This document shows, piece by piece, positions 36,318 through 52,585 of a DNA stretch of 64,000 nucleotides. The notes beneath the pieces were generated by a model. The model worked only from the letters and a program-made list of their open reading frames with translations. It searched no databases and had not been told where the DNA came from. Within the stretch, counting starts at the first letter, position 1. Each line of letters opens with the position of its first letter. A program made the translations under genes and the position numbers. The DNA comes from Parafrankia sp. EUN1f (GTDB taxonomy: Bacteria; Actinomycetota; Actinomycetes; Frankiales; Frankiaceae): assembly GCF_000177675.1 (NCBI RefSeq), contig NZ_ADGX01000014.1, forward strand, positions 29,301 through 93,300, given 5' to 3'.

Positions 36318-39300
36318 TTGGCCGCCTCGCGTTCCGCCTCCCGCATCTCGTTCGCCAAGATCATCGAGCCTCTCGAGGTCCCGGATCTTCTCGCCCTGCA
36401 GACGCAGTCGTTCGATTGGCTGATCGGTAACGACGCCTGGGCGGAGCGGGTCCAGGAGAGCATCGACGCCGGTAGGGACGACGTCCCCATCACCTCCGGG
36501 CTCGAGGAGGTCTTCGAGGAGATCTCCCCGATCGAGGACTTCTCCGGCTCGATGTCCCTGTCCTTCCGGGATCACAGGTTTGAGCCTCCCAAGTACTCCG
36601 TCGAGGAGTGCAAGGACAAGGACATGACGTTCTCGGCGCCGCTGTTCGTCACCGCCGAGTTCACCAACAACACCACTGGCGAGATCAAGAGCCAGACCGT
36701 GTTCATGGGCGACTTCCCGCTCATGACCACGAAGGGCACGTTCGTCATCAACGGCACCGAGCGAGTGGTGGTCAGCCAGCTCGTCCGGTCCCCGGGCGTC
36801 TACTTCGAGAAGGCGATCGACAAGGCGTCCGACAAGGATCTTTTCTCCTGCAAGATCATCCCCTCGCGAGGGGCCTGGCTCGAGTTCGAGATCGACAAGC
36901 GGGACACCGTCGGCGTGCGCATCGACCGCAAGCGCCGCCAGTCGGTCACCGTGCTGCTCAAGGCGCTGGGCTGGGACGAGGCGCGCATCCTGGAGCGGTT
37001 CGGCGAGTTCCCGTCGATGCGGGTGACGCTGGAGAAGGACCACACCTCCAGCCAGGACGACGCGCTGCTCGACATCTACCGCAAGCTGCGCCCGGGCGAG
37101 CCGCCGACGCGGGAGTCGGCGCAGACCCTGCTGGAGAACCTCTTCTTCAACCCGAAGCGCTACGACCTGGCCAAGGTCGGCCGCTACAAGGTCAACAAGA
37201 AGCTGGAGCTCGAGGTCGCGTACGACGTCGGCGTCCTCACCGAGGACGACGTCGTACGCACGATCGAGTACATCGTCAAGCTGCACGCGGGCCAGGAGCC
37301 GGACACCTACGAGGTCGACGACATCGACCACTTCGGTAACCGGCGTCTGCGCACCGTCGGCGAGCTCATCCAGAACCAGGTCCGCCTGGGCCTCGCCCGG
37401 ATGGAGCGCGTCGTGCGCGAGCGCATGACGACCCAGGACGTCGAGGCGATCACGCCGCAGACCCTGATCAACATCCGGCCGGTCGTCGCCTCCATCAAGG
37501 AGTTCTTCGGCACCAGCCAGCTGTCCCAGTTCATGGACCAGACGAATCCGCTGGCCGGGCTGACCCACAAGCGCCGTCTGTCGGCGCTGGGCCCCGGCGG
37601 TCTGTCCCGGGAGCGGGCCGGCTTCGAGGTCCGTGACGTGCACCCCAGCCACTACGGCCGGATGTGCCCGATCGAGACGCCGGAAGGCCCGAACATCGGT
37701 CTGATCGGCTCGCTGTCGACGTTCGCGCGGGTCAACCCGTTCGGCTTCGTCGAGACCCCGTACCGCAAGGTGGAGAACGGCCGGGTCACCGGCCAGATCG
37801 ACTACCTGACCGCGGACGAGGAGGACCGGCACGTCAAGGCGCAGGCGAACACCCCGCTGAACGCGGACGGCTCGTTCGCCGAGGAGCGCGTCCTGGTCCG
37901 CCGTAAGGGCGGTGAGGTCGAGTTCATCCCGCCGGACGAGGTCGACTACATGGACGTCTCGCCGCGCCAGATGGTGTCGGTGGCGACGGCCATGATCCCG
38001 TTCCTCGAGCACGACGACGCCAACCGTGCCCTCATGGGCTCGAACATGCAGCGCCAGTCGGTTCCGCTGCTGCGCTCGGAGGCTCCGCTGGTCGGTACCG
38101 GCATGGAGGCCCGCGCGGCCAAGGATGCCGGTGACGTCGTCGTCTGCGCGCAGTCCGGCGTGGTCGAGGACCTGTCGGCGGACTACATCACCGTCATGCA
38201 CGACGACGGCACCCGGCGCACCTACCGGCTGGCGAAGTTCCGCCGGTCGAACCAGGGCACCTGCATCAACCAGAAGCCGATCGTCTTCGAGGGGGACCGG
38301 GTCGAGGCCGGCCAGGTCATCGCGGACGGTCCGTGCACCGACAACGGCGAGATGGCGCTGGGCAAGAACCTGCTCGTCGCCTTCATGCCGTGGGAGGGGC
38401 ACAACTACGAGGACGCGATCATCCTCTCCCAGCGCCTCGTCCAGGACGACGTCCTCTCCTCGATCCACATCGAGGAGCACGAGGTCGACGCCCGGGACAC
38501 CAAGCTGGGCCCTGAGGAGATCACCCGGGACATCCCGAACGTGGCCGAGGAGGTCCTGGCGGACCTCGACGAGCGCGGCATCATCCGGATCGGTGCCGAG
38601 GTCTCGCCCGGTGACGTGCTGGTCGGCAAGGTCACCCCGAAGGGTGAGACCGAGCTGACCCCGGAGGAGCGCCTGCTGCGCGCGATCTTCGGTGAGAAGG
38701 CCCGGGAGGTCCGTGACACCTCGCTGAAGGTGCCGCACGGCGAGTCCGGCAAGGTCATCGGTGTCCGCGTGTTCTCCCGGGAGGACGGCGACGAGCTGCC
38801 GCCGGGTGTGAACGAGCTGGTCCGCGTCTACGTGGCCCAGAAGCGGAAGATCACCGACGGTGACAAGCTCGCCGGCCGCCACGGCAACAAGGGTGTCATC
38901 GCCAAGATCCTGCCCGTCGAGGACATGCCCTTCCTCTCCGACGGCACCGCGGTCGACGTCGTCCTGAACCCGCACGGCGTGCCGCGGCGTATGAACATCG
39001 GCCAGATCCTGGAGACCCACCTCGGGTGGGTGGCCAAGACCGGGTGGCAGGTCGACTCCGGCTCCGAGGACTGGAAGGAGCGCCTGCGCGGCATCGGCGC
39101 CGACGCCGCCCCGCCCGGAACGAACGTGGCGACGCCGGTCTTCGACGGCGCCCGCGAGGAGGAGATCACCGGCCTGCTCGACGCCACCCTGCCGAACCGG
39201 GACGGTACGCAGCTCATCGGCTCCTCGGGCAAGGCCGAGCTGTACGACGGCCGCACGGGGGAGCCCTACCCGTACCCGGTGGCGGTCGGCTACATCTACA

Positions 39301-39743
39301 TCCTCAAGCTCCTGCACCTGGTCGACGACAAGATCCACGCCCGGTCGACCGGCCCCTACTCGATGATCACGCAGCAGCCGCTCGGTGGTAAGGCACAGTT
39401 CGGTGGCCAGCGGTTCGGCGAGATGGAGGTGTGGGCGTTGGAGGCGTACGGCGCCGCCTACGCCCTGCAGGAGCTGCTGACGATCAAGTCCGACGACGTC
39501 GTGGGCCGCGTCAAGGTCTACGAGGCCATCGTCAAGGGCGAGAACATCCCGGAACCCGGTATCCCGGAGTCGTTCAAGGTCCTCATCAAGGAGATGCAGT
39601 CGCTGTGCCTCAACGTCGAGGTGCTGTCCAGCGACGGTGTCTCGATCGAGATGCGGGACACCGACGAGGACGTCTTCCGCGCGGCGGAGGAGCTCGGTAT
39701 CGATCTGTCGCGGCGTGAGCCGAGCAGCGTCGAGGAGGTCTGA
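36318..39743 (+). CDS. rpoB: DNA-directed RNA polymerase subunit beta
   Basis: Catalytic subunit of RNA polymerase, 1141 residues. TTG start with GGAAGGA eight bases upstream; the N-terminus ([14 protein letters not shown]) matches actinobacterial RpoB. The rifampicin region reads [20 protein letters not shown] followed by [11 protein letters not shown]: in E. coli numbering Asn518 is Thr and Ser522 is Ala, while Asp516, His526 and Ser531 are kept. RPQL-type flap, the [14 protein letters not shown] active-site segment and the C-terminal clamp anchor are intact. Driven by the promoter at 35661 and followed by rpoC. Confidence 0.99.
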   Translation: MAASRSASRISFAKIIEPLEVPDLLALQTQSFDWLIGNDAWAERVQESIDAGRDDVPITSGLEEVFEEISPIEDFSGSMSLSFRDHRFEPPKYSVEECKDKDMTFSAPLFVTAEFTNNTTGEIKSQTVFMGDFPLMTTKGTFVINGTERVVVSQLVRSPGVYFEKAIDKASDKDLFSCKIIPSRGAWLEFEIDKRDTVGVRIDRKRRQSVTVLLKALGWDEARILERFGEFPSMRVTLEKDHTSSQDDALLDIYRKLRPGEPPTRESAQTLLENLFFNPKRYDLAKVGRYKVNKKLELEVAYDVGVLTEDDVVRTIEYIVKLHAGQEPDTYEVDDIDHFGNRRLRTVGELIQNQVRLGLARMERVVRERMTTQDVEAITPQTLINIRPVVASIKEFFGTSQLSQFMDQTNPLAGLTHKRRLSALGPGGLSRERAGFEVRDVHPSHYGRMCPIETPEGPNIGLIGSLSTFARVNPFGFVETPYRKVENGRVTGQIDYLTADEEDRHVKAQANTPLNADGSFAEERVLVRRKGGEVEFIPPDEVDYMDVSPRQMVSVATAMIPFLEHDDANRALMGSNMQRQSVPLLRSEAPLVGTGMEARAAKDAGDVVVCAQSGVVEDLSADYITVMHDDGTRRTYRLAKFRRSNQGTCINQKPIVFEGDRVEAGQVIADGPCTDNGEMALGKNLLVAFMPWEGHNYEDAIILSQRLVQDDVLSSIHIEEHEVDARDTKLGPEEITRDIPNVAEEVLADLDERGIIRIGAEVSPGDVLVGKVTPKGETELTPEERLLRAIFGEKAREVRDTSLKVPHGESGKVIGVRVFSREDGDELPPGVNELVRVYVAQKRKITDGDKLAGRHGNKGVIAKILPVEDMPFLSDGTAVDVVLNPHGVPRRMNIGQILETHLGWVAKTGWQVDSGSEDWKERLRGIGADAAPPGTNVATPVFDGAREEEITGLLDATLPNRDGTQLIGSSGKAELYDGRTGEPYPYPVAVGYIYILKLLHLVDDKIHARSTGPYSMITQQPLGGKAQFGGQRFGEMEVWALEAYGAAYALQELLTIKSDDVVGRVKVYEAIVKGENIPEPGIPESFKVLIKEMQSLCLNVEVLSSDGVSIEMRDTDEDVFRAAEELGIDLSRREPSSVEEV

Positions 39744-39750
39744 CGTGACG

Positions 39751-39780
39751 GGGGGCCTGGTCTAGCCAGGCCAGGCCCCC
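39751..39780 (+). promoter_or_regulatory. Hairpin in the rpoB-rpoC spacer
   Basis: GGGGGCCTGG / CCAGGCCCCC with a 10-nt loop, seven bases after the rpoB stop. Could be a partial terminator or processing site. Confidence 0.65.
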
Positions 39781-39878
39781 GACCCCGTCCACTCGTGCCA
39801 CCCGGCGCGGCACCCACCGGTGCCTGACCGGGGGCCCCGGCAGCGTCCCGACTGAGAAAGAGAGAGCAGGCGACAGTC

Positions 39879-43769
<3,891 letters not shown>

Positions 43770-43775
43770 TCCGCT

Positions 43776-43801
43776 CCGGGCGGGCTGACCAGCCCGCCCG
43801 G
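43776..43801 (+). terminator. First terminator after rpoC
   Basis: 11-bp stem CCGGGCGGGCT / AGCCCGCCCGG with loop GACC, six bases after the rpoC stop. Confidence 0.85.
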
Positions 43802-43817
43802 CCGGTCTGACGCGGCA

Positions 43818-43856
43818 CGGCCCGGCAGGCCCACATCAGGTGGGCCTGCCGGGCCG
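43818..43856 (+). terminator. Second terminator after rpoC
   Basis: 17-bp perfect stem CGGCCCGGCAGGCCCAC / GTGGGCCTGCCGGGCCG, 5-nt loop, then TTCGCGTT. Confidence 0.9.
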
Positions 43857-43882
43857 TTCGCGTTCCTGGGCGCGTCAAGGGC

Positions 43883-44310
43883 GTGTGCTCGGGGTGGGAT
43901 CACAACGCGCTGCTCCAGCGCGACCACCGCAGCCGTGCTCAGGTCCGGAACTGTCTGCGGGCGGCGGCCCGGCTCGGCCGTGACGTCGTCGTGCCCTCCG
44001 CTGTCCTGGCCGAGCTCTACCGCGGCGCGGGCCGCAGCGTGGCGGTGGACGCCCTGCTCGCCCGGGATGCCGAGGCGCTGTGCCTGCGCGACACGGACCG
44101 CTCGATGGCCCGGCTCGTCGGCGCGGTGCTGGCCCAGGCCGGGCTCGGTTCCCGGTATCTCGCCGACGCGCACGCGGTGCCGCCGCGGTCGAGGCCGGCG
44201 GTGGTGTGATCCTCACCGGCGACGCTTCGGATCTCGGCCGGCTGGCCAATCCCTATCCCACCGTGACGGTGGAGAGCCTCGGCGGTTCAGCCGGGCGGGA
44301 GAGGTCCTGA
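43883..44310 (+). pseudogene. PIN-domain (VapC-like) gene broken by a frameshift
   Basis: The frame from GTG 43883 gives a PIN-like protein (WDHNALLQRD, then DVVVPSAVLAELYRGAGR, DTDRSMARLVG, YLADAHAV) but stops at 44209. The family's C-terminal part continues in the -1 frame from 44179: AAAVEAGGGVILTGDASDL, then RLANPYPTVTVESL, ending at 44310. One missing base near 44178 would restore a full PIN domain with its Asp/Glu metal ligands. PIN domains of this type are RNases, usually toxins of VapBC pairs; no antitoxin gene is visible upstream. A sequencing error is the alternative explanation. Confidence 0.8.
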
Positions 44311-45030
44311 CCCGCTCACCGCCTCGCGCAGCTCGCTGTAGACGCGCACCAGGTCCGGAAGCTGGTAGTGGGCGTTGAGGCCGCTGGGGTTCGGCAGCAG
44401 CCAGACGCCGGCCGGGCCGAGGCGCTCCGCCTGCCGGCCCACCTTCGCCGACCGCCGGCCGAAGCCGATGCGGTAGGCGGCCAGGCCCAGGAACGCCACC
44501 CACTCCGGCTGGACCCGCTCCACCAGCACGGTGAGGGTCGCCACGCCCGCCCGCACCTCGTCGTCGTCGATCTCGTCGGCACGCGCCGTCGCCCGGTGCA
44601 CCAGGTTGGTGATGCCGATGCCGCAGGAGCGCAGTTCGTCGGTCTCCGACGGATGCAGCCGCCGGGGGGTGAATCCGGCCAGGTGCAGGACCGGCCACAG
44701 CCGGTTGCTCGGCGTCCCGAAATGGAATCCGGTCGCCCCGGACTCCAGGGACGGGTTGATGCCGCACAGCAGCACCCGGGTCTCGGGGCCGACGAGGTCG
44801 GGGACGGTCCTGCCGTAGGCGGCGAGCACCTCCGCACGGCTGGGCCGGGTCGGCAGCTCCCGCCGGCGGGTTGCCTGGCCGTGCGTGTCGCCTGCGCCGG
44901 CCGTGTCGCCTGCGCCGACCGTGCTGGCCGAGCCGGCCGTGCTGGCCGTGTCGGCCGTGTCGGCCGTGCCGGGCGTGGGGGCGGCGGTCGGTGGCTCGGA
45001 GGTGGCGGGAAACGGTGGAGAGCTGCGCAC
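44287..45030 (-). CDS. mug: G/U mismatch-specific uracil-DNA glycosylase (Mug family)
   Basis: Base-excision repair enzyme removing uracil or thymine from G mispairs. The GINPSLESGATGFHFGTPSN motif (family GINP-G, catalytic Asn) and the second motif PNPSGLNAHY are present. About 247 residues: a ~70-residue Ala/Thr/Gly-rich leader with TAD/TAS repeats precedes the domain. I chose the GTG at 45030, preceded by GAAGGA at seven bases; a GTG at 45045 is possible. The frame stays open to 45627 but that part runs through repeats. Its 3' end overlaps the tail of the PIN pseudogene by 24 bases, convergently. Confidence 0.88.
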   Translation of the reverse strand: MRSSPPFPATSEPPTAAPTPGTADTADTASTAGSASTVGAGDTAGAGDTHGQATRRRELPTRPSRAEVLAAYGRTVPDLVGPETRVLLCGINPSLESGATGFHFGTPSNRLWPVLHLAGFTPRRLHPSETDELRSCGIGITNLVHRATARADEIDDDEVRAGVATLTVLVERVQPEWVAFLGLAAYRIGFGRRSAKVGRQAERLGPAGVWLLPNPSGLNAHYQLPDLVRVYSELREAVSGSGPLPPG

Positions 45031-45123
45031 GGCGCCATCCTTCACCTCGAGGCCCGCCGGCCTTCCAACGGGCTGGGCGAGAACTCGAGGCTCACGGTCG
45101 CAGGAGAGGGTGTCGAGCCGCCA

Positions 45124-45186
45124 CCGTGGCTGCCGCTGCCGCTGCCGCTGCCGCTGCCGCCGCTGCGGCCGGCAGCGGCAGCTGCC
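45124..45186 (-). repeat. CTGCCG hexanucleotide microsatellite
   Basis: Four to five perfect CTGCCG copies and degenerate ends, complementary in type to the GGCAGC array at 35116. It abuts palindromic copy C and lies just upstream of mug. Confidence 0.9.
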
Positions 45187-45188
45187 AG

Positions 45189-45240
45189 GCAAAGGTTGAG
45201 GATTTCGGCTGTTCTGACGGCCAAGATCCTCGGGTCTTGC
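45189..45240 (+). repeat. 52-nt palindromic element, copy C
   Basis: Begins GCAAAGG and ends GTCTTGC. Stem GAGGAT / ATCCTC with an inner GGCTGT / ACGGCC stem (one G-U) and TCTG loop. Exactly the length of copies A and B; the sequence after it (GCAACG ... GCGACGG ... GCAACGACC) also resembles the sequence after copy A. Confidence 0.88.
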
Positions 45241-45936
45241 CCGGTAGCAACGCTGAGCTGGGACCGATTCGGCGAGTCGCGACGGATGCCGCGAGTCGAC
45301 GCCCGTCGGCAACGACCGGGATGACCGTCTGCGACGGCAGGGATGAGAGCGCCGGCCGCAAACATTCCAACAACACTCGCGGGCAACACGGCAGAAAGAC
45401 ACCGGTAGCGCACCGATGATCGGACCCATCGGTGTGGGCCTTGCGGTGGACGGAGAAGCCGCAGGCCAGGGCGTCGGTTGCCCGATCCCGGGTGTCGTGG
45501 TCGTCGGCTGATACCCCGTTCGACACTTGACGCGGGCGTGGAGTAATGTTGGTGCCTGTGGCTGGAGCCCACGTGGCTCCGGCGTGTGTCCTGCGCCCTG
45601 TCGTGGCGCCGTGGCGCCGAGAACCAACCGGTGGGTTCCTGCTGGACTGAGGTCCGCGTGAACCAGGCGGTCAGGTGATCAGGCAGCCGTCGGTGACTGT
45701 CAGGTTCGGGCCGACTGGCAGTCGGGTGGGCGCGCTCCTTCTGGGACAGTTCGGTTCATCCGAATCGTTCGGAAGGCGCGACACGCCCGACCGCGTGGGT
45801 CGGCAGAGGGGCACACCGGCGCTCACACTCCGTGCCAGACGGCCAGGAGCGGCACCGTTACACAGCAGGCAGACAGGCCGGCCATCCGGGATGGCTGCCG
45901 ACGAGTACGACGAGGCACGAAGGAACGGGAGCGGCG
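45241..45936 (+). other. Non-coding region upstream of the str operon
   Basis: About 700 bp without a recognisable gene. It must contain the str promoter; TAATGT (45544-45549) is a possible -10, and TTGACG (45527-45532) is too close (11 bp) to serve as its -35. The long rpsL leader (about 390 nt if this is right) shows no structure I can name. Confidence 0.4.
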
Positions 45937-46311
45937 TTGCCCACGATCCAGCAGTTGGTCCGCAAGGGCCGGCAGGACAAGGTCGAGAAGACCAAGACCC
46001 CGGCACTCAAGGGGAGCCCGCAGCGTCGTGGCGTGTGCACCCGCGTCTACACGACCACGCCCAAGAAGCCGAACTCGGCGCTGCGCAAGGTCGCTCGCGT
46101 CCGGCTGAACAGCGGGATCGAGGTCACCGCCTACATCCCCGGGGTTGGTCACAACCTGCAGGAGCACTCGATCGTCCTGGTGCGCGGTGGCCAAGTGAAG
46201 GACCTTCCGGGCGTTCGCTACAAGATTGTCCGTGGCGCTCTCGACACGCAGGGCGTCCGTAACCGGAAGCAGGCTCGCAGCCGCTACGGCGCGAAGAAGG
46301 AGAAGGGCTGA
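45937..46311 (+). CDS. rpsL: 30S ribosomal protein S12
   Basis: Decoding-centre protein and streptomycin target. 124 residues from the TTG at 45937 ([11 protein letters not shown] start), with AAGGAACGGGAG upstream; longer readings from 45832 add non-S12 residues. The streptomycin-resistance sites are wild type: Lys in [13 protein letters not shown] and Lys in [12 protein letters not shown]. First gene of the str operon; its stop overlaps the rpsG ATG. Confidence 0.98.
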   Translation: MPTIQQLVRKGRQDKVEKTKTPALKGSPQRRGVCTRVYTTTPKKPNSALRKVARVRLNSGIEVTAYIPGVGHNLQEHSIVLVRGGQVKDLPGVRYKIVRGALDTQGVRNRKQARSRYGAKKEKG

Positions 46312-46781
46312 TGCCGCGCAAGGGGCCCGCGCCCAAGCACGCCGTCGTCGTCGACCCGGTCTACGGCTCGCCGCTGGTGACCGCTCTGGTCAACAAGGTG
46401 CTGCTGAGCGGCAAGAAGTCGGTGGCGGAGCGCATCGTCTACGGTGCGCTCGAGGGCGCCAAGAACAAGACCGGCAACGACCCGGTCGTCACGCTCAAGC
46501 GCGCGTTGGACAACGTCAAGCCCACCCTTGAGGTGCGCAGCCGCCGGGTCGGTGGCGCCACCTACCAGGTGCCGGTCGAGGTCCGCGCGGGCCGCAGCAC
46601 GACGCTGGCTCTGCGCTGGATCGTCGGGTACGCCCGTGGCCGTCGTGAGAAGACGATGACCGAGCGTCTGATGAACGAGCTGATCGACGCGAGCAACGGC
46701 CTCGGCGCAAGCGTGAAGCGCCGGGAGGACACCCACAAGATGGCGGAGTCCAACAAGGCCTTCGCCCACTACCGCTGGTAA
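46311..46781 (+). CDS. rpsG: 30S ribosomal protein S7
   Basis: Primary 16S rRNA-binding protein organising the 30S head, and in E. coli the str-operon autoregulator. 156 residues, [20 protein letters not shown] start, [12 protein letters not shown] and the C-terminal FAHYRW ending are standard. Overlaps rpsL by one base (TGATG). Confidence 0.98.
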   Translation: MPRKGPAPKHAVVVDPVYGSPLVTALVNKVLLSGKKSVAERIVYGALEGAKNKTGNDPVVTLKRALDNVKPTLEVRSRRVGGATYQVPVEVRAGRSTTLALRWIVGYARGRREKTMTERLMNELIDASNGLGASVKRREDTHKMAESNKAFAHYRW

Positions 46782-46787
46782 CTCATC

Positions 46788-48884
46788 ATGGCTGCTGACG
46801 TACGTGCCGCGCTGGCCGCGACCCGCAACATCGGGATCATGGCCCACATCGACGCGGGCAAGACCACGACCACCGAGCGGATCCTCTACTACACCGGTGT
46901 GAACTACAAGATCGGTGAAGTCCACGAGGGTGGCGCCACGATGGACTGGATGGAGCAGGAGCAGGAGCGGGGGATCACCATCACCTCCGCCGCCACCACC
47001 TGCTCGTGGCGCGATCACACCATCAACATCATTGACACTCCGGGCCACGTCGACTTCACCGTCGAGGTGGAGCGGTCGCTGCGGGTCCTCGACGGAGCGG
47101 TTGCCGTGTTCGACGCCGTCGCCGGCGTCGAGCCGCAGAGCGAGACGGTGTGGAAGCAGGCCGACCGCTACGACGTCCCGCGGATCGCGTTCGTCAACAA
47201 GATGGACCGGGTCGGCGCCGAGTTCCACCGCTGTGTCGACATGATGATCGACCGGCTGGACGCGACGCCCGCCGTCATCCAGCTGCCCTGGGGCGTCGAG
47301 GCCGACTTCCGTGGCGTGATCGACCTGATCCGCATGAAGGGCCTGCTCTGGCACACCGAGGACAAGGGCGCCTCGTACGAGACGGTCGACATCCCCGAGG
47401 ACCACGCCGAAGCCGCGCAGGAGTGGCGGGAGAAGCTGGTCGAGACGGTCTCCGAGAACGACGACGAGCTCATGGAGCTCTACCTCGAGGGCGTCGAGCC
47501 CAGCGAGGAGCAGCTCATGGCGGCGCTGCGGCGGGCGACCGTCAGCAGCAAGGTCAACCCGGTCCTCTGCGGTTCCGCGTTCAAGAACAAGGGCGTCCAG
47601 CCCATGCTTGACGCGGTCATCGACTTCCTGCCCTCGCCGACCGACATCGGCTCCGTCATCGGCCACGCGGTCGGTAACGAGGACACCGAGGTCGTCCGCA
47701 GGGCCGACGAGGACGAGCCGTTCTCCGCTCTCGCCTTCAAGATCATGTCGGACCCGTACGTCGGCAAGCTGACCTACATCCGGGTGTACTCCGGCAAGAT
47801 CAGTGGTGGTTCCGCGGTCCTGAACTCGACCAAGGACCGCAAGGAACGGATCGGCCGCATCCTCCAGATGCACGCCAACCACCGGGAGGACCGCGAGGGC
47901 GCGGGCGCCGGCCAGATCGTCGCCGTGGTGGGCCTGAAGAACACCACCACCGGTGACACGCTGTGCGACCCGAACTCGCCGGTCATCCTCGAGTCGATGA
48001 TCTTCCCTGCCCCGGTCATCGACGTCGCCATCGAGCCGAAGACCAAGGCCGACCAGCAGAAGCTGGGCACCGCGATCCAGCGTCTCGCCGAAGAGGACCC
48101 GACCTTCCAGGTCCGCACCGACGAGGAGACCGGCCAGACGGTCATCGCCGGGATGGGCGAGCTGCACCTCGACGTCCTGGTCGACCGGATGCGCCGCGAG
48201 TTCGGTGTCGAGGCCAACGTCGGCAAGCCGCAGGTGGCCTACCGGGAGACCATCCGCCGCAAGGTGGAGAAGGTCGACTACACCCACAAGAAGCAGACGG
48301 GTGGCTCCGGTCAGTACGCTCGCGTGATCATCGACCTCGAGCCTTCCGGCGGCGACGGCGGCGGTTACGAGTTCTCGAACAAGGTCACCGGCGGTCGCAT
48401 CCCCAAGGAGTTCATCCCCTCGGTGGACGCCGGCTGCCAGGAGGCCATGGAGTTCGGCGTCCTGGCCGGCTACCCGCTGGTGGACGTCAAGGTCACCCTG
48501 CGGGACGGTCAGTTCCACGAGGTGGACTCCTCGGAGCTCGCCTTCAAGATCGCCGGCTCGATGGCCTTCAAGGACGCGGCGCGCAAGGCTGACCCGGTCA
48601 TCCTCGAGCCGCTGATGTCGGTCGAGGTCACGACACCCGAGGACCACATGGGTGACGTGATCGGCGACCTGAACTCACGCCGTGGGCAGATCCAGGCGAT
48701 GGACGAGCGGGGCGGTTCCCGCATCGTCAAGGCTCTGGTCCCGCTCTCGGAGATGTTCGGGTACGTCGGCGACCTGCGTTCGAAGACCTCCGGTCGGGCG
48801 AGTTACTCGATGCAGTTCGACTCCTATGCCGAGGTTCCCGCGAACGTCGCCAAGGAGATCATCGCGAAGGCAAGGGGCGAGTAA
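46788..48884 (+). CDS. fusA: Elongation factor G
   Basis: GTPase driving ribosomal translocation. 698 residues. G1 [16 protein letters not shown]3 DTPGHVDF and G4 NKMD are intact, followed by the four further EF-G domains. Begins six bases after rpsG and is followed by tuf. Confidence 0.99.
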   Translation: MAADVRAALAATRNIGIMAHIDAGKTTTTERILYYTGVNYKIGEVHEGGATMDWMEQEQERGITITSAATTCSWRDHTINIIDTPGHVDFTVEVERSLRVLDGAVAVFDAVAGVEPQSETVWKQADRYDVPRIAFVNKMDRVGAEFHRCVDMMIDRLDATPAVIQLPWGVEADFRGVIDLIRMKGLLWHTEDKGASYETVDIPEDHAEAAQEWREKLVETVSENDDELMELYLEGVEPSEEQLMAALRRATVSSKVNPVLCGSAFKNKGVQPMLDAVIDFLPSPTDIGSVIGHAVGNEDTEVVRRADEDEPFSALAFKIMSDPYVGKLTYIRVYSGKISGGSAVLNSTKDRKERIGRILQMHANHREDREGAGAGQIVAVVGLKNTTTGDTLCDPNSPVILESMIFPAPVIDVAIEPKTKADQQKLGTAIQRLAEEDPTFQVRTDEETGQTVIAGMGELHLDVLVDRMRREFGVEANVGKPQVAYRETIRRKVEKVDYTHKKQTGGSGQYARVIIDLEPSGGDGGGYEFSNKVTGGRIPKEFIPSVDAGCQEAMEFGVLAGYPLVDVKVTLRDGQFHEVDSSELAFKIAGSMAFKDAARKADPVILEPLMSVEVTTPEDHMGDVIGDLNSRRGQIQAMDERGGSRIVKALVPLSEMFGYVGDLRSKTSGRASYSMQFDSYAEVPANVAKEIIAKARGE

Positions 48885-48962
48885 CAACGCTCCGGGGGCC
48901 GGGCTGCCGGCACCACTGACGACTACACCAGCACGACACCACCCGTCCTTGGAGGGACACCA

Positions 48963-50156
<1,194 letters not shown>

Positions 50157-50161
50157 TAACG

Positions 50162-50199
50162 GCGGGCGGCGGGTGCCTCCACGGGGCCCCGCCGCCCGC
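50162..50199 (+). terminator. Terminator after tuf
   Basis: GCGGGCGGCGGG / CCCGCCGCCCGC stem starting five bases after the tuf stop, followed by TATTGCTG. Confidence 0.82.
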
Positions 50200-50453
50200 T
50201 ATTGCTGCCCGGCGGCACGCCGGGGCGACTCCGATCGCCCCGGGTCAGTGCGAGACCGGGCTCGGAAGTTGCCTGCGGGCCGCGCTGCGGAACCGATAGG
50301 CGTCAGACAAGGCGGTACACCCGGCACGAATCCGGCCCGGCCGGGCTGCCGTCGATCCCGACGGCAGCCCGCGCCGCGCAGCGCCGGACAGGTCGACGGG
50401 GACCCGGTAGTGATACCGGCCGGACGAGACAGACAGGACAGGCGAAGCCCACC
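50200..50453 (+). promoter_or_regulatory. rpsJ (S10 operon) leader region
   Basis: About 250 bp between the tuf terminator and rpsJ; should hold the S10 operon promoter. GGTACACCC near 50313 could be a -10 but has no matching -35. No gene seen. Confidence 0.4.
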
Positions 50454-50762
50454 ATGGCGGCACAGAAGATCCGCATCCGGCTCAAGGCCTATGACCACGA
50501 GGTCATCGACAGCTCGGCGCGGAAGATCGTCGAGACCGTGACGCGTACCGGTGCGCAGGTCGCGGGTCCGGTGCCGCTGCCGACGGAGAAGAACGTCTAC
50601 TGCGTCATCCGGTCGCCGCACAAGTACAAGGACAGCCGCGAGCACTTCGAGATGCGGACGCACAAGCGGCTGATCGACATCCTTGACCCGACGCCGAAGA
50701 CGGTCGACTCGCTGATGCGCCTCGACCTGCCCGCCGGCGTGGACATCGAGATCAAGCTGTAA
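50454..50762 (+). CDS. rpsJ: 30S ribosomal protein S10 (NusE)
   Basis: 30S head protein and, with NusB, transcription antitermination factor. 102 residues from the ATG at 50454 ([18 protein letters not shown]); readings from 50202 add non-homologous residues. First gene of an unbroken S10-spc ribosomal cluster running to rplO. Confidence 0.98.
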   Translation: MAAQKIRIRLKAYDHEVIDSSARKIVETVTRTGAQVAGPVPLPTEKNVYCVIRSPHKYKDSREHFEMRTHKRLIDILDPTPKTVDSLMRLDLPAGVDIEIKL

Positions 50763-50780
50763 GAGGGGCCGGCGCCAGTC

Positions 50781-51494
50781 ATGCTCAACCGCAATTACAG
50801 AGGGCTCCTGGGCACCAAGCTCGGGATGACCCAGGTATGGGACGCGAACAACCGCGTCGTGCCGGTCACCGTCATTCAGGCCGGCCCCAACGTCGTGACC
50901 CAGGTCAAGACGACAGACAACGACGGCTACTCCGCCGTCCAGCTCGGCTTCGGCGAGATCGACCCGCGTCGGATCAACAAGCCGCTGCGAGGCCACTTCG
51001 AGACCTCCGGGGTCACCCCCCGGCGGCATCTGGTGGAGCTCCGCACGGCGGACGCCGGCAACTACCGGGCCGGCCAGGAGCTGACCGGTGAGCTGTTCGA
51101 CGCCGGTCAGGTCGTCGACGTCACCGGCACCTCCAAGGGCAAGGGCTTCGCCGGTGTCATGAAGCGGCACGGCTTCAAGGGCCTGGGCGCCGGTCACGGC
51201 GTCGAGCGCAAGCACCGCTCCCCGGGATCGGTCGGTGGCTGTGCCACCCCGGGCCGGGTCTTCAAGGGCCTGCGGATGGCCGGTCGGATGGGGCACGCCC
51301 GGGTCACCGTGGCCGGGCTGACCATCCACGCCGTGGACACCGAGCGTGGTTTTCTGCTGATCAAGGGTGCGGTCCCCGGCCCCGACGGCGGTCTGGTCTT
51401 CGTGCGCAGCGCGGCCAAGCGGCCCGCGCCGGAGCCGCTCGCTCCGGTGGCCGAAGGTGCGACCGCTGGCACCGCTGAGGAGGCCTCGGCATGA
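50781..51494 (+). CDS. rplC: 50S ribosomal protein L3
   Basis: Early-assembly 23S rRNA-binding protein. 237 residues; [13 protein letters not shown] start, [18 protein letters not shown] and [16 protein letters not shown] are diagnostic. A short Ala/Glu/Pro-rich C-terminal tail lengthens it by about 25 residues. Overlaps rplD by four bases (ATGA). Confidence 0.98.
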   Translation: MLNRNYRGLLGTKLGMTQVWDANNRVVPVTVIQAGPNVVTQVKTTDNDGYSAVQLGFGEIDPRRINKPLRGHFETSGVTPRRHLVELRTADAGNYRAGQELTGELFDAGQVVDVTGTSKGKGFAGVMKRHGFKGLGAGHGVERKHRSPGSVGGCATPGRVFKGLRMAGRMGHARVTVAGLTIHAVDTERGFLLIKGAVPGPDGGLVFVRSAAKRPAPEPLAPVAEGATAGTAEEASA

Positions 51495-52234
51495 GCGCGA
51501 CGGCAACAGTGACGAAGGAAGACTCCGCCGAGGTGGACGCGCCGGTCGACCGCACGGTCCCGGTGCACGCGCCGGCGGGTGGCGACGCGGGCAGCGTCGA
51601 GCTGCCGGGTGCCGTCTTCGACGTGCCGCTCAACGTGCCGCTCATCCACCAGGTCGTGGTGGCGCAGCTCGCCGCGGCGCGGCAGGGCACGCACGACACC
51701 AAGACCCGGGGCGAGGTTCGCGGTGGTGGCCGCAAGCCGTACCGCCAGAAGGGCACCGGTCGCGCCCGCCAGGGTTCGCTGCGGGCGCCGCAGTTCACCG
51801 GTGGTGGCGTCGTCCATGGCCCGAAGCCGCGCAACTACGACCAGCGCACGCCCAAGAAGATGAAGGCCGCCGCGCTGCGCGGTGCCCTGTCCGACCGGGC
51901 CCGCAACGACCGGGTGCACGTGGTGTCCTCGCTGGTCGCCGGCGACGCGCCGTCGACCAAGGCCGCCTTCAAGGCGCTGACCAGCCTGGTCGACGCCCGC
52001 CGGGTGCTGGTCGTCGCGCAGCGTTCGGACGAGCAGACGTGGCTCAGCCTGCGCAACGTCGCGGCCGTGCACCTGCTCGACCCGGGCCAGCTCAACACGT
52101 ACGACGTGCTGGTGAGCGACGACGTGGTGTTCACCGAGGGCGCGCTCGCCGCGTTCCTCGCGCGTGGCTCCCGTCCGGCGGCTGACAACGGCAGCCTGGC
52201 CGGCAGCCCGGCTGGCGAGCAGGAGGACAAGTGA
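51491..52234 (+). CDS. rplD: 50S ribosomal protein L4
   Basis: Exit-tunnel protein and, in E. coli, S10-operon repressor. 247 residues: a ~35-residue acidic/Ala-rich N-terminal extension precedes the domain, followed by [20 protein letters not shown] (the tunnel loop) and the C-terminal fold. A further Gly/Ser/Ala tail ends the protein. Overlaps rplW. Confidence 0.98.
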   Translation: MSATATVTKEDSAEVDAPVDRTVPVHAPAGGDAGSVELPGAVFDVPLNVPLIHQVVVAQLAAARQGTHDTKTRGEVRGGGRKPYRQKGTGRARQGSLRAPQFTGGGVVHGPKPRNYDQRTPKKMKAAALRGALSDRARNDRVHVVSSLVAGDAPSTKAAFKALTSLVDARRVLVVAQRSDEQTWLSLRNVAAVHLLDPGQLNTYDVLVSDDVVFTEGALAAFLARGSRPAADNGSLAGSPAGEQEDK

Positions 52235-52527
52235 TCCCCGACCCGCGTGACATCATTCTTCGCCCGGTCGTCTCCGAGAAGAGCTACGGCCTGCTCGACG
52301 AGAACGTCTACACGTTCATCGTCCGCCCCGACGCCAACAAGACGCAGATCAAGCTCGCCGTGCAGAAGATCTTCAACGTGCGGGTCACCAGCGTCAACAC
52401 GATCAACCGGCAGGGCAAGCGCAAGCGGACGAAGTCCGGCTGGGGACACCGCCCGGCCACCAAGCGTGCGCTCGTGAGCCTCGCGCCCGGTGACACCATC
52501 GAGATCTTCGGAGGCCCCGGTGCCTGA
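52231..52527 (+). CDS. rplW: 50S ribosomal protein L23
   Basis: Tunnel-exit protein forming the docking site for trigger factor and SRP. 98 residues; [17 protein letters not shown] and the [20 protein letters not shown] loop are typical. GTG start overlapping rplD. Confidence 0.98.
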   Translation: MIPDPRDIILRPVVSEKSYGLLDENVYTFIVRPDANKTQIKLAVQKIFNVRVTSVNTINRQGKRKRTKSGWGHRPATKRALVSLAPGDTIEIFGGPGA

Positions 52528-52585
52528 CACCCGCGTGGGGCTCACCCGGGTGCCGCACAGCCCGGCGTCGGATCGGAAGTAGAGC

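Noticed and set aside
45527..45549. TTGACG...TAATGT as a complete str-operon promoter
   Set aside because: The gap between the hexamers is only 11 bp, too short for a sigma-70-type promoter; only the -10 is kept as a weak candidate.
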